This document shows, piece by piece, positions 22,057 through 33,738 of a stretch of DNA of 64,000 nucleotides. Source of the DNA: Diatrype stigma (taxonomy: Eukaryota; Ascomycota; Sordariomycetes; Xylariales; Diatrypaceae); the NCBI GenBank assembly GCA_022225965.2, contig JAKJXP020000095.1, positions 124,001 to 188,000 on the forward strand, written 5' to 3'. The position numbers were made by a program, and so were the translations under genes. Numbering within the stretch: the first letter of the stretch is position 1; every line of letters begins with the position of its first letter. The notes under the pieces were generated by a model. The model did no database searches. It had not been told where the DNA came from and worked only from the letters and a program-made list of their open reading frames with translations.

Positions 22057-22784
22057 GAGAAGAGGGTCAGGTCAAATCACGATGGCGGAAAGCAGGAATT
22101 TCACCCCGCGATACAGTTGGAAAAAGGCAAATCGAAGGAGCGTCTCGTTTCCCGTTCCAGCCAGCAGCTTATTATTAGGGCGGCTATTAGTGGTAGAGAT
22201 GGTTTTTTAGTTCCGTCCGAACGAGAGACACTAGTTAAAGAGGATTCTCTGGATAGAGACGAGACAAGACAAGACAGGACGGACGGAGAGAAAGGGTTCG
22301 GACGAAGAACCTGCTCTGAAGGGCGCTGCGCTGCGTGGGTCGACTGGACCGGTAATAATTTTTCGAGCGGCCGTCCTTTCCAGAGTCCTTGCAGTCCTTC
22401 CTTGCACCTTGTCGACCCCGAGATGGATACAGAGCCTGTTACCTACGCCTACTTACCTACCTACATAGTACCCAGGCAGTATGTATGCATTGAACCCAGC
22501 CGATTTTTCGCCTTTTCTGCTGCTTAGAGCTAGTTAAAGCTTTCTCAGCTGTGTCTTTACCAGCCCGTCAGCGGTGTCGGACCCTGAGTCGGTGCCTGTT
22601 GTGTCATGCCATCATGATAGCCGCGGTTAACTACTGCCCAGCAGCCCAGGTGCTATCAATGCCTGCCTACATGAGAAAAGATACATACAACATGAACGTT
22701 CTAAGTTACTTCATGTTCGCACTTCGGGTTCCTGTTCGGTTCGTACGAATGGAATTGTCGGTACCCGGTAGGGCCAGTACCTAC

Positions 22785-22820
22785 ATGTATGTAGCATGTA
22801 TGTAGCATGTATGTAATTGT
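22785..22820. repeat. 11-bp ATGTATGTAGC tandem repeat
   Basis: Two perfect copies (22785-22795, 22796-22806) and a third degenerate copy. Confidence 0.8.
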
Positions 22821-23151
22821 ATGTATGCAGCTTAGAGCCTTAGACGCGCTGTCGGGGCCAGTTAGCACGAGCGTAGTGGAGATATCGGCGTTTAGATGCG
22901 TGCACTTAGTCTAGACTCTAGACTGCCCTCAAGGTTGGTTGGTGGGTAGTGGCATGTCGCTAGCTACATACCTAGCTGCCTAGTTATCGCTGATAAGAGC
23001 TGAAGAATTCAGTGTGCCGCCGACGCGGAGACACCAAAATTTGAGCGGATGGATGGGGTGAATGCCGATTCTGGTCTTCTGTTGCGATAGCTCTACCGAA
23101 CTTAACCTACCTGGGCACGAAGGGTAAGCCCCCGGGACACTGCACGCAACA

Positions 23152-24925
23152 ATGTGGGCAATCCGGTTCAATGCAGCTTCAATCTGCACAGGGGCAGGAC
23201 GGAGGGCAGCTTCCTCAGTATTAGGTAGGGGTGCAAACCGCTCCAACAGCAGCGTCTTCGCGCAGCGGCGAATAGGCCGGAGGTTCTTGTCAGAAGCAGC
23301 CGAAAACACACAAACAACAGGTTGGTCGTCCGCTTTCGAGAGCCCAAGCAAGTTAAATCAGTCGAGTATCACCACCCCCTAACACCTCTAAAGCCAAGCC
23401 CCCGCCGCACTGGTGGGTTGTAGACATCGATGGCAAGCGATACCAGACCGACGGCTGGTTCAACGTGCCCCCCCACGTCGTCGAGAAGGTCCCGCGCCGG
23501 CTCCATCTGCAGAAGCACCACCCGATCGCCATCACCCGCCAGATCATCGAGTCGGTCTTCCCGCCGCCGACCTTCCAGTACTACAACGACCTGGACCCGG
23601 TCGTGTCGACGCAGCAGAACTTCGACTCGCTCGGCTTCCCCGCCGACCACCCGGGCCGGTCGCGCTCGGACACCTACTACATCAACGCCTCGACGCTGCT
23701 GCGGACGCACACGAGCGCGCACCAGGCCGACCACTTCCGCGCCAACCGCAGCGACGGCTACCTGCTCAGCGCCGACGTCTACCGCCGCGACGAGGTCGAC
23801 CGCAGCCACTACCCGATCTTCCACCAGATGGAGGGCGCGCGGACGTGGGACCGCGCCAAGCTCCCCGCCGGCGGAGATATCGCCGCGCAGATCTGGTCGG
23901 ACGTAGAAAAACTGCCGAGGCCGCAGCACGCCATCGCGGTCGAGGACCCCAACCCGCCCTTCCACCCGGAGCGCAACCCGCTGCAGTCCGAGCACCACTC
24001 GCCCGCCGAGGCCGAGGCCGTCGCCGCCCACCTCAAGCGGTCGCTCGAGCTCGCCGTCAGCGAGATCTTCTCGCGCGCGCGGGCGGCGGCGGCGCGCACG
24101 CAGGAGGCCTACAAACCCCGGAAGCTGAAGCACGCCGAGGCGCTGCCGGGCGGCGGCGGCGCGGACGGCGAGCCCCTGCGCGTGCGCTGGGTCGAGGCGT
24201 ACTTCCCCTTCACGAGCCCGTCGTGGGAGCTGGAGGTGCACTGGGGCGGGCGGTGGCTCGAGGTGCTGGGCTGCGGCGTGGTGCGCCACGCGCTGTACGC
24301 CGACGCCGGCCACCCGTCGCAGCTGGGCTGGGCCTTCGGCCTCGGCCTCGACCGCCTCGCCATGCTGCTGTTCGGCATCCCCGACATCCGCACCTTCTGG
24401 TCGCGCGACCCGCGCTTCCTGCAGCAGTTCGCCGGCGCCGACGCCGCCGACCCCGGCTCGCTCCGCCGCTTCGTCCCCTTCTCCAAGCACCCCGGCTGCC
24501 ACAAGGACGTGTCGTTCTGGCTGCGCCCCGAGTCGGAGACCACCCCGTTCTCGCCTACCTTTTATCGGGATCCGTCTCCGTCTCCGTCTCCGTCTGCGGC
24601 TAAGGAAAAGGAAGAAGAAGCCGATGATGAGGAGGACGGCGACAACGCGACCACGACGAAACCGATGACGAACCGCGAGCGCCGCGGGTACCCCCCGTTC
24701 CACGAGAAAGACCTCATGGATATCGTCCGCCGCCGGGCGGGCGACATGGTCGAGGACGTCACGCTCGTGAGCGACTACACCCAGCCCGGCACCGGCCGCC
24801 GCAGCCTGTGCTACCGCATCAACTACCGCAGCCTCGAGCGCACCCTCACCAACGACGAGGCCAACCACGTGCACCACGAAATCGTCGACTCCCTCGCGGT
24901 CAAGTTCGGCGTCCAGATCCGGTGA
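23152..24925 (+). CDS. MSF1: Mitochondrial phenylalanyl-tRNA synthetase (about 556 aa)
   Basis: A class II synthetase that charges mitochondrial tRNA-Phe. Exon 1 is 23152-23320 and encodes an Arg/Ala/Ser-rich presequence ending RRFLSE. The second exon begins at 23424 (after GTTGTAG) or at 23394 (after a CTAAC branch and AAG acceptor); both keep the frame and differ by ten residues. The core then reads TDGWFNVPP, RRLHLQKHHPIAITR, FHQMEGARTW, then VRWVEAYFPFTSPSWE, HWGGRWLEVLGCG and motif 3 GLGLDRLAMLLFG. The C-terminus (from PPFHEKDLMDIV) is the FDX-ACB anticodon-binding domain. Between the two lies an insert of about 45 residues: Ser-Pro repeats from a (CCGTCT)4 run at about 24568-24595, then an acidic stretch. 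This makes the protein longer than usual. Nearly every codon ends in G or C. Confidence 0.93.
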
Positions 24926-27900
24926 TGATCAGATCGGTGAACAAAGCTTAGTCCGAGACTGGATGGGGTGGTCTCGCTACATACTATCGAGTGCTAGCTA
25001 CTTGTCTATGCTTACGTATGTATTGTAGGTGGGTGAGGAGGTTGGATACCCCCCTGGATCGAGCATGGAAAGCGGCCACTCGAATACGGCAGTCTTCAGA
25101 TTTGCCTGTTACTGGATCTGTAACGGCATAGCTAGCTACCTGCCTACCCAGTTTGAGGCAGCATAAGTATGGTGGTCTATGGGTTCCGAGGCGCCCACCC
25201 ATCGTCAACGAATGTAATGAGCCATGTCTCAAGTATCTAAAGCGAGTGGTCCCTGGTGTAGTGTAGTTATTAGAGGCTCAGATTTCGTCATCAACGCAAC
25301 CTGCGGAGATGTTCAACTGGATGGAACACCCATGTACTCTATAGAACTACCTGTAAATCTGTACCAAAAAAACACCGTATAATCCCATCTTACAACCCGG
25401 AATCTATTCAGTGCACAGGGCTTCGTGATGAGGAGGAAGTTGGGGAGAAGGATATATCGCGACTCTTGTTCAACAACAACAACTCCTACGCAATCCGGCT
25501 CTTACGTGATTGCGTGATTACGTACAATGGGGAGGCGCCGGGGTGGGATTCGGGTATCACAAGTGGTGAGCCGTTCTATACAACGCAAGTTCATATCAAT
25601 GCCGCGTGTTGAAGACATAACATTAGAACGGGATAACCGCGCGCTTTGCTGCCTACCTCCAACCTATATGATAGCTATTGCGACTCATGAAAACAACTAC
25701 GAAAGTTGAGGTCAAGTCTCAGTATATGAGCCCTGGAGACAAACGATACAATACAATTACACGATCTCTCACTGAGGCTTCACAATTGCCGGTTTGGGTA
25801 GGTGAGTAGGCAATACAAGAATGGTATTATCACTCACTCTGACTGATTATTTTCTCAGCGGCATGTTTGGTGGTGTTGTGTGGTGGCTATGTAAGGTACG
25901 GTGGATCTCTTTGAGGGGCGCATGCATAATACGCGTATGTAAGGAACGCGTTGAGGAATATGTAGCTCAGAAGGATCGATTTGTTTATTACTTATTGATT
26001 TATTTTTTTGAGCTTGATTTGATTCCACGCTGTTGGAATCCTGATAGGTGGGGGGGGGGGGGGGNNNNNNNNNNTTTCTGGGGCCCCCCCCCCCCCCCCC
26101 CCCAGCCAACATAGGGGGCGGCTGTAAAAGCGTCGATCGACCGCAACTTTTACCTGTTTGGGCCGATTTATATACCTTGGGATCTTCGTTTTTTTTTTCA
26201 ACAGAGCGGAGCTTTCGTATTGTAGGAGCCGAGCCGTTGAGTTGGGCTGCCGAATCGTGACTAGTTAGTTACTTAGGCTAGACTTCGCATGGGAAGAACT
26301 TGGCGGAGTTTACGAGGAAGGCTGAGTGAATCGTTGAGGGATCCTGGGATGGAAATCATGGTGTAGATAATTACAAGATGAATCCGGATCGTCCGTCCGC
26401 CTCTTTGATGGTGAGAACCAAGTGTCTTAGGTGATCTATAGGTAGGGTTGGAATTCGATGCCCCTGAGTCCTGACTATACACCTAGGTAGTACCCTGAAT
26501 CGTTATGTTAGAGATCCCTTAAATCTCGTGTAGCACAATCGGAACGTTGCAGTGCTAGTTAATGAGATGTGCAAGCCGTTGATTCGTCCATTCTGTCTTT
26601 TTTCTTCTTTCTTTTTGCCTTTTTCCTGCAGTAGTGTGGGAAGCGGGAAGTGGTAGATGCCGGGAGGCCAATGAGGCTGTGCAGACACCAGAATTCCTCA
26701 GTGGCTGCCAGTCAGTGGCCTTCTAGACTTCCGTTTTGAGAGATGCGCGACTCGCTCTGTTCAGCGCTTGTTTCGAATGGCATTTTGGCTATTTCCCCTC
26801 AGCCCCTCTAACGCTAATAATGTGGGCATTGGTCAGCAGAAAGAAACATCTCCCCCTCCTTGTCTCATCAGAAGTTCAAGGTTCTCTTCCCGTCCTTCCA
26901 AGATTGCCATGTACTTATTAGTAGTATGTATGGTGTGATTTGTTCCACCCATGACCACCCTAGGTTAAGTAATTACCTGGCTGCTACTCTCTGTCAATGT
27001 TCTACATGAAGGTATACCTGCATCATGGCGGAAATAATCAGTGGAGTACGGAGAGCCGGCGCTTAGATAACGGTGGACTTGCGTGGCATACCATTACTGT
27101 CTGACTGCCAGCGGTTGCTGCGCCAGTTCCCACTGATGAAACTGACATATCTTTGAACAGAAGCCACTCGTGACTCTGGATACCTAGGTGGGTGAATCCA
27201 GGAAAGACATAAGCCGCCTGACCTTACGAATGAGGCCCAGCCGTTAGTCAATGCCTAGGTAAGTCTTGAGGACACCGGGACGGCGCAGTCGTTAGGAGAA
27301 AACAGCCCGAGACAGCCGCCGTGAGCCCCGGACTGGTGGGTCTCGACTACCTGGTATGTACAATCCAAGAAGTACTGCTGCGCCTTGAAGACAGTGGCTA
27401 GTGACATCCATGAATACATACATACATACCGACCCAGCCAGCCAAGCTCCGCCAGCTCCGAGGCTTCTTTGACAGCATTAGGTATATCGACTTTTAGGCC
27501 TCAGTGGATAGATCGTATACTTCCACGATATCAAGGCTGTATTAGCATCCATCCGGGGTGCCGTACTTCACCCGGCTTATATGTAAAAGATGGCTGTGAC
27601 GTAATGAGCCATCGCCGGGTTATGAACACGGAACACGGAACCTTTTGCACTCAATAAAGCGAGAAGGCGCAAACAGAGCTGCGATGATACGTAACCAGAC
27701 GTACGATATGCCCAAGGTTTGGCCACTTGCAGCGCCTCTCTCCTCCCCCACAAGAACTCGGCCCCGTTCTGTTCGTTGATCACTGGGGCGAGATACCGGA
27801 TCGGAGCAATCCCCCTTTTACATGTTTCTGTACTCGATGCCACGATATGGAGAACTGGGTTTAATAGTAGTGTCGACTATTTATGTATGTCGTCAGAATC

Positions 27901-29122
27901 AAACATGCCGTAGCCGCAAATGCATGCGCTTGAATAGAGAGTTCGGTATGTTTAGGTAGGCAGGTAGATTATTGATTGATGGGTGAATTCACACCGCAAC
28001 TAACGATCAGTAACCATAAGAGGTGTTGACTGCCTCATAGCCGGCCGGCCAGCCCAGTCCGCCAGAGCAACGAGCCAATCCGCAGTCATCATGGCGGAGT
28101 CAGTTAGCCCCCTGAGGGCTGTTGTATTGTATATTGTATGAAATATTGTGTGAAATACAGAATGTTGGTCTTTATCGGTCAAGGCGAGCAACTGACTCTC
28201 CCATGACATGGCATCTCCGGCGCAATCGAGACCTGGCCACTCTGTGTGACGACAGTACTATTGCACCTGTTGTGCCTAGGCAGGTTTCAAATAACTGATG
28301 AAGCCTGCTGATACTGAAGACAAAGAAAGACATACATACCGGTAACCCGTACATACCCAGACAACGGACGCCACAGCCACAAGGCCTCCCAGATATGGAG
28401 TCCAGCGTCCAATCATGCCCCCAACGGACGGGAAACCCGCTAAGTGCTACCCCGATAGCAGATGAACTCCGCTAGCAGGGGCCCCGAGCTCGCTAGCAGG
28501 TACCCTGATACCCTGCATTAGTGGGTACGTTTGGTGTTTCTTTCACAAGCCACCTGGAAGGACAGGCATGGACAAGCTTCCAGGCGGTCCGAGACCCCTC
28601 CACCTACCAACCGCAATCAGTGGATCCCCCGACAAATACGGTATGGTACTTGTACAGGACCTACAGGTTGGTGTGCGGTGGCCAAGCAACCAAGCACCGA
28701 AGCACCGAAAGGTAGGTACCGACCTCTGGGGCATTGGGGCAGTCACACCAAGTATCCAGGGATGTGTATCTCACCAGGTATCCTCCGTGCAGCTGCGTAA
28801 GTGCAGGAGGGCGCAGCCAACGATGCAAAGTCTAGTTAATACATAATCCCGAGCTTCCAACCCTTCTCGACACTTCACACTCTCCTATTCCTACAACCTA
28901 CAACCTACAACCTACAACAATACTACTAAACCAACAGAGGCAACACGCAACGTCTATCTTCACCTAGCAATTCAGAGAACAGAAGGGAAAGACTGGATAT
29001 TAGCTGCGTAACTGGTTTGGCTTAAGACGACACGACACATCGTCTCAAGTACCTGACAGATCCCGCCACCCACTCACAACCAAACAAACGCAATCAGCAG
29101 CACCATCCTCACATCCGTCATC
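24926..29122. other. Gene-poor stretch of 4.2 kb with a sequence gap
   Basis: No coding region can be supported on either strand: open frames are short and without motifs or codon bias. It contains the gap at 26065-26074, two exact ACCTAGGT palindromes (26481, 27182) and scattered TACC/TACATA units. The end (about 28850-29122) is the leader of the calcipressin gene, with ACAACCT units at about 28891-28917. Confidence 0.5.
26050..26103. other. Assembly gap of 10 N between poly-G and poly-C
   Basis: Fifteen G (26050-26064), ten N (26065-26074), TTTCTGGGG and twenty C (26084-26103). The Ns mark missing sequence of unknown true length. The opposed G and C runs can form a foldback, or the run may be a sequencing artefact. 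Confidence 0.9.
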
Positions 29123-29998
29123 ATGTCCGACACAAATTCACCAACATCTCCGTTATCGCCCACCTCTCCCTTGTCACCTTCGCAACGGCCGCTCCACTCG
29201 CGCCGGGCCTCATCCAAGTCCTCGCTGTCCCTCGACCTGTCGAGCCTCCCGCCGCTAACACAACCCACGCCACCCACCAACACGCTGCTGATCACAAATC
29301 TCAATGACGTGGACGTGTTCCGGCCGGACAATCTGCAGACGATCCGGGACTTGATCGCGCAGACGGCGGTGCCCGTGACGTGGGCGCCGCTGAAGTCGTT
29401 CCGCCGCATCGTGGTGTCGTTCGCGGACGAGCAGGCGGCGGTGCGGGTGCGGTCCATTTGGGACGGCGAGGCCATCATGGGCGAGCGGTGTCGCGTCTAC
29501 TTCGGCCAGCACACGCCTCTGCACCTGACCGACAAGGACCGCCACCTCGAGCTGCCCGACGCGGGCAAGCTCTTCTTCATCAGCCCCCCGCCCAGCCCGC
29601 CCCACGGCTGGGAGATGCGCCTCGAGGACGCCCCCAACAAGCAGGTCCACGCTGAGGACCTCGCCGAGGCCCTCGCCAAGCTGCACCACCACTCCGACCC
29701 CATGGCCGCCATGGCCATGGATGCGCCTCAGCAGCAGCAGTCGCCCGTCTCGCCCGTCGAAGGGGCAACAACCATTACCACTAACACTGCCAACTCCACT
29801 ACTGATGCTCGGCATATGCGCACCCGCAGCAGAAGCAGCACCTTGATATACAAGCCCCAGGAGCATGGCGGGAGCCCGGCCCTGCCGGCTATCTCGGTGG
29901 ACGACATGACGGACGAGCCGATAGAGGTCAGCCCGATTGGCGAGGCCCCTATCAAGGCGCATACGCAGAGGCCGCCTGTCGAGCTCATGAACGAATAA
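29123..29998 (+). CDS. RCN1: Calcipressin, calcineurin regulator (291 aa)
   Basis: Single exon. The protein belongs to the RCAN/calcipressin family, which binds the phosphatase calcineurin and tunes its output. It shows a Ser/Pro-rich N-terminus (SPTSPLSPSQRP), an RRM-like domain starting TNTLLITNLNDVDVF (about 52-66), CRVYFGQHTPLHL before the conserved core, and the family signature LFFISPPPSPPHGWEMR (about 149-165), which carries the SPxxSP phosphorylation sites. The C-terminal half is longer than in yeast and disordered. The ATG at 29123 follows a long pyrimidine- and CAA-rich leader. I see no clear Crz1 site in the upstream kilobase, though such genes are often calcineurin targets. Confidence 0.95.
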   Translation: MSDTNSPTSPLSPTSPLSPSQRPLHSRRASSKSSLSLDLSSLPPLTQPTPPTNTLLITNLNDVDVFRPDNLQTIRDLIAQTAVPVTWAPLKSFRRIVVSFADEQAAVRVRSIWDGEAIMGERCRVYFGQHTPLHLTDKDRHLELPDAGKLFFISPPPSPPHGWEMRLEDAPNKQVHAEDLAEALAKLHHHSDPMAAMAMDAPQQQQSPVSPVEGATTITTNTANSTTDARHMRTRSRSSTLIYKPQEHGGSPALPAISVDDMTDEPIEVSPIGEAPIKAHTQRPPVELMNE

Positions 29999-32400
29999 TG
30001 GAAATGAACATGTCCGTCAGTTAGATTGGGTTGGTTGGTTTTTCTACGGCGTTCTGAGAGGGCTCCCCCAAAAGATTGCATTGTCTTCACGCATGCGCAT
30101 CTGATTTCGATTTTTTTCGTTATTGTGGTTATCTGTACGGTTACAGTTATGGCCGGCGTTCTTGGCAAGGGATGAATGGAGATGGGAATACATAGCGGGC
30201 CGCAGAGAGGCCTGCCAGTCATGGGTTGGGAGATCATTAGGGGTCTTCTGCGCCCTTGTCGTCATTATCATCAGAGTCATAATAGCATAGTCTGTCGCCT
30301 GGCCGGCGTTCAAGCGGCCGGCTGTTTTTCTTCTCGGCGCGGACGGTGTTGCATGCACGTACATACAGGAAGGAAAGAGGGCAAACCATCGGGGAGGACC
30401 ACAAGGAAATCAAGCCTTGTTGCGACGACCTTGACGGGTTCGATGGAGGAAACGATGATGAGAAAAGGGTATATAGAGTATCAGGCAGCACATAGATATG
30501 GACATCAACATCCACATAATGAACCAAGATACTTCAGCAAATATGGAATTTGAGATGGTGAAAAAGAGCATCCCCCTTGGTGAAGAACGGCCATGGACTT
30601 GGGTTCAATAATAATCTCCTGGGCTCCACACAGGAAGCATTTGCATGATATAGCAGTCTTTCTTTACGAGAAGACATCCACGACATGGCTATGCTATATT
30701 TTAGAAGGGATGGGTACCTGTAGTGACAAGCGTACTTCACACAACCACAAAGCGAGCAACGCTCAGGTTCTAGAGGCATCTCCTGTATTCATAGTTGCTA
30801 TCTCGCCTTCGCTAGATGCAGCTTTAGCAGTAAATGCGCTCGCTCGCTCGCACGATGCCGAGCTCTACACATTATGCTTTCTATGTAGCAACAGCCTAAC
30901 GGTTTAAGACCCGTGAAGCAAGCAGGGACAGATGTATACCTAACTATTATTTGGCCTGGGTATTTGATAAAATACTATTGGCTACCTACAGTTCGGCAAA
31001 AGAGACTAGGTCTGCAGGTATCTGGGTAGTTGTTCATATGGATAGCTAACTGCCTTGATTTGCTTCATCAACTGGCTGTGCTCATGATCTTATCAAGGGT
31101 GTAGACCACCACGACAAACCCATGTGCTTGCTGTATGGTTTAGTTCGAGGTGGGAACGTTTGAACAATCGCGAACAGTGGAAGACGTCCACGAGAGTGAT
31201 GAAAGAGAAGGGGCAGGCAGCGGTATAATAGTGACGAAATCCAATGATGGGTAGTATGGTCTTCAAACATACCAAATAAAGATTAAGGACGGGATGGGAG
31301 AGGCTCGGGGGCTGTGGCATACGCCTCCTAACTTTCACAGGGGACTACATATCCAAAGCTGGGAAAATAAAATACAATTCTAAGGGGTAATCCATGGCTG
31401 AGGGCCGTATACATACATACATACTATGTATGAATTACATGCCTTGAAACTTTTGTGATGACTTTCAATCCGAATTGGCCACTCTGCGCATTACTAGCAG
31501 CATACTGTGAGGCACTTGTCACTGTTAAGACAGTGGGAGACTATAGCATGTGGGAAGTAAGATACGGTGGCGAGGTTAAAGGGATGAACAGAAATAATAC
31601 TTATCATATGGAATGGAGTAATGGGTGGTTAGTGACACCAATGATAATTCTCTATTATTCTCTGAAGGCCTACCAACTGATGCACAACTTTTGTACAATC
31701 CCCTTCCCCCTATCCTCCGTCTCTGATGTTCTATATCCAGGAGATGCACAATGTATGGCTAGTGATGACCTCTGATATCAATTTACCATCGCTTAAGTTT
31801 TTCTAGATTCTACTCTATTCAACTCGCTCATCTAATGTCATAAGGCTTAGCAGAAAATAATGTCACTGCATCAACCACGGCCTATTACCAAACATTCTCG
31901 AATCCAAAGGCTGATTGAAGTGAGCGACTAGATTGAACACAACTCCTGGATCCAGATCTTCCACATACCGCTCTTCAGGCGTTGGCAGCTTACCAAGATT
32001 AAGGCACTGCAGTCAGGTCTCGGGTTATACCAAGGGGGCTCATCATCAAAAGTTAATTCTGATACCTGTATGCCATGATGTGGGCCATGATGTGGGAGCC
32101 CCTATTCTTTAAGTCAATGATAATGAAAACTGCAGCTTCAGCATAGTAGCTGCGACAATCCTGAACAATCGAGCTACCTACGGTTTGTCCTTCTCTAATC
32201 CAGTGGAAAGGGGGGACTGCCAAGGCTTTTAGAGCCAGGTACCCCATATTTATCGACCACTAAAGTTCTAGTCTAGAAGCAGCGTAGAACTTCAATCGAT
32301 AAAAAAATTATCAAAAAGCATCATATCTTGAAGAAATTCTGCAGTCACGAGTTTGGAACGGTCGGTAGGCACGAACAACGAACAACGAACAACAACTGTC
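29999..32400. other. Intergenic, 2.4 kb
   Basis: No gene supported; short open frames on both strands show no motifs. The last 35 bp before RRG9 hold three tandem CGAACAA units (about 32371-32393) in its leader. Confidence 0.5.
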
Positions 32401-33738
32401 ATGAGGTGCACCTGTCGCACGTCGTCCCTACGGATATTCGTCCAAAGCCTTACGGGCTTCCGAGTAGCCCATTCTGCCATTCCGCGCTCTGTGCAGATAC
32501 CAATACACCCGGCATCTTTCGCCACCTCTCAACCTCTGATACGGCAGCGTTACCTGACAAGGGCTTTCAGCGCTGCTGCTACTTTGCGCTCGTCGCAAGA
32601 TGCACACGAGCCATCAATCCCCCGCATAGAAGAGTCGACAGACTCAGGGCACCCTCCCAACGAACGGCAGGAACCCGACAATGTGGCGAAAGAAAAGGCG
32701 AGCCCCGCTATCATCAGCACCTCAGCAGACAGCCTTGACTGGGCAAAACAAAACCATGTGGTATTAGACTTCTCCCCGGAGGCGCTCGATTTGCTCATGG
32801 CGAACCACGAACCTACCGACCCTACCGAGCTCGGCATTACAACCAAATCCCGCTCTAGGTCCGAGAGGAAGCCAGCTTCCGCCAGCAGGGGCAGCAGCAG
32901 CAGCAGAAGCGCCAGCAACAATGATAGCAAATTCAATCGGAGCAAGCCTATACCACAGAACCTGAAGATTGCTGCAAATCGGCGAGAAAGGAAGGACGAC
33001 GAGGACGGGAACGAGGACGACTACGATGACTACGACGACTACGAGGGAGAGGAAGTGGAGGAGGGCGGCGGCGGCGGCGGCGGCGGCAGAAACAATAGGG
33101 ACAACCACAACAACCACAACGACAAGAGGCACGCGCACAAGAAGATGCAGCGGGTGCCGAAGGACTACTGGAAGATCGAGAAGGCGGCGCTCAAGGCGAA
33201 GTTCCCGGAGGGGTGGAACCCGCGGAAGAAGCTGTCGCCGGACGCGCTGGAGGGGATCCGGGCGCTGCACGCGCAGTTCCCGACCGAGTACACGACGGAG
33301 GCGCTGGCGCGGCAGTTCGAGGTGTCGCCCGAGGCGATCCGGCGCATCCTGCGGACCCGCTGGCAGCCGGCCTCGGCCGACGAGGAGGCCCGCCGCCAGG
33401 AGCGCTGGTTCAACCGCGGCAAGCGCGTCTGGGAGCAGCTGGCGGCCCTGGGCAAGAAGCCCCCGCGCCGCTGGCGCCAGGAGGGCATCGTACGCGACCC
33501 CAGCTGGCACGAGGGCCGCTACGCTAAGCGGAAGGGGCCCCGCACCGAGTGGCCGTACATGCCCCACCGCAAGTCGGCGGATCTGGCGAGGGCCGAGCTG
33601 CAGAGGGAGCTGGCTAAGGGGATGGGGGTCGAGGGGGAGGGGGCGGCGGGGGCGGCGGAGGGCGATGGGCAGGGCCAGGTGCAGGGGCAGGAGCGGGTTG
33701 TCAGTCCGCAGCGGAAGTTGTCGGACAGCTTGCTGTGA
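32401..33738 (+). CDS. RRG9: Rrg9-like mitochondrial protein (445 aa)
   Basis: The ATG at 32401 ([16 protein letters not shown]) is the first in a good context; the frame extends upstream only to a TTG. The N-terminus is Arg/Ser-rich without acidic residues, as in mitochondrial presequences (ending near RAFSAA). A disordered middle includes an Asp/Glu/Tyr run and nine consecutive Gly. The conserved block (about 257-320) reads [20 protein letters not shown], then [20 protein letters not shown], the helix-turn-helix-like core of the Neugrin/Rrg9 family, followed by [12 protein letters not shown]. In yeast Rrg9 is needed for respiratory growth and mitochondrial genome stability. From about 33130 on, almost every codon ends in G or C, unlike the first half of the gene. 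Confidence 0.9.
   Translation: MRCTCRTSSLRIFVQSLTGFRVAHSAIPRSVQIPIHPASFATSQPLIRQRYLTRAFSAAATLRSSQDAHEPSIPRIEESTDSGHPPNERQEPDNVAKEKASPAIISTSADSLDWAKQNHVVLDFSPEALDLLMANHEPTDPTELGITTKSRSRSERKPASASRGSSSSRSASNNDSKFNRSKPIPQNLKIAANRRERKDDEDGNEDDYDDYDDYEGEEVEEGGGGGGGGRNNRDNHNNHNDKRHAHKKMQRVPKDYWKIEKAALKAKFPEGWNPRKKLSPDALEGIRALHAQFPTEYTTEALARQFEVSPEAIRRILRTRWQPASADEEARRQERWFNRGKRVWEQLAALGKKPPRRWRQEGIVRDPSWHEGRYAKRKGPRTEWPYMPHRKSADLARAELQRELAKGMGVEGEGAAGAAEGDGQGQVQGQERVVSPQRKLSDSLL

Larger units (their letters stand above)
21841..23151. other. Divergent intergenic region DIC1/MSF1
   Basis: Upstream of two genes for mitochondrial proteins. No gene supported. It contains the tandem repeats at 22026-22056 and 22785-22820 and several TACC-rich patches. 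Confidence 0.5.

Noticed and set aside
20707..22527. 606-codon open frame on the plus strand
   Set aside because: Antisense shadow of the GC-rich DIC1 exons; no motifs, Arg/Ala/Gly-rich translation.
23369..24877. 502-codon open frame on the minus strand
   Set aside because: Antisense shadow of the mitochondrial PheRS gene.
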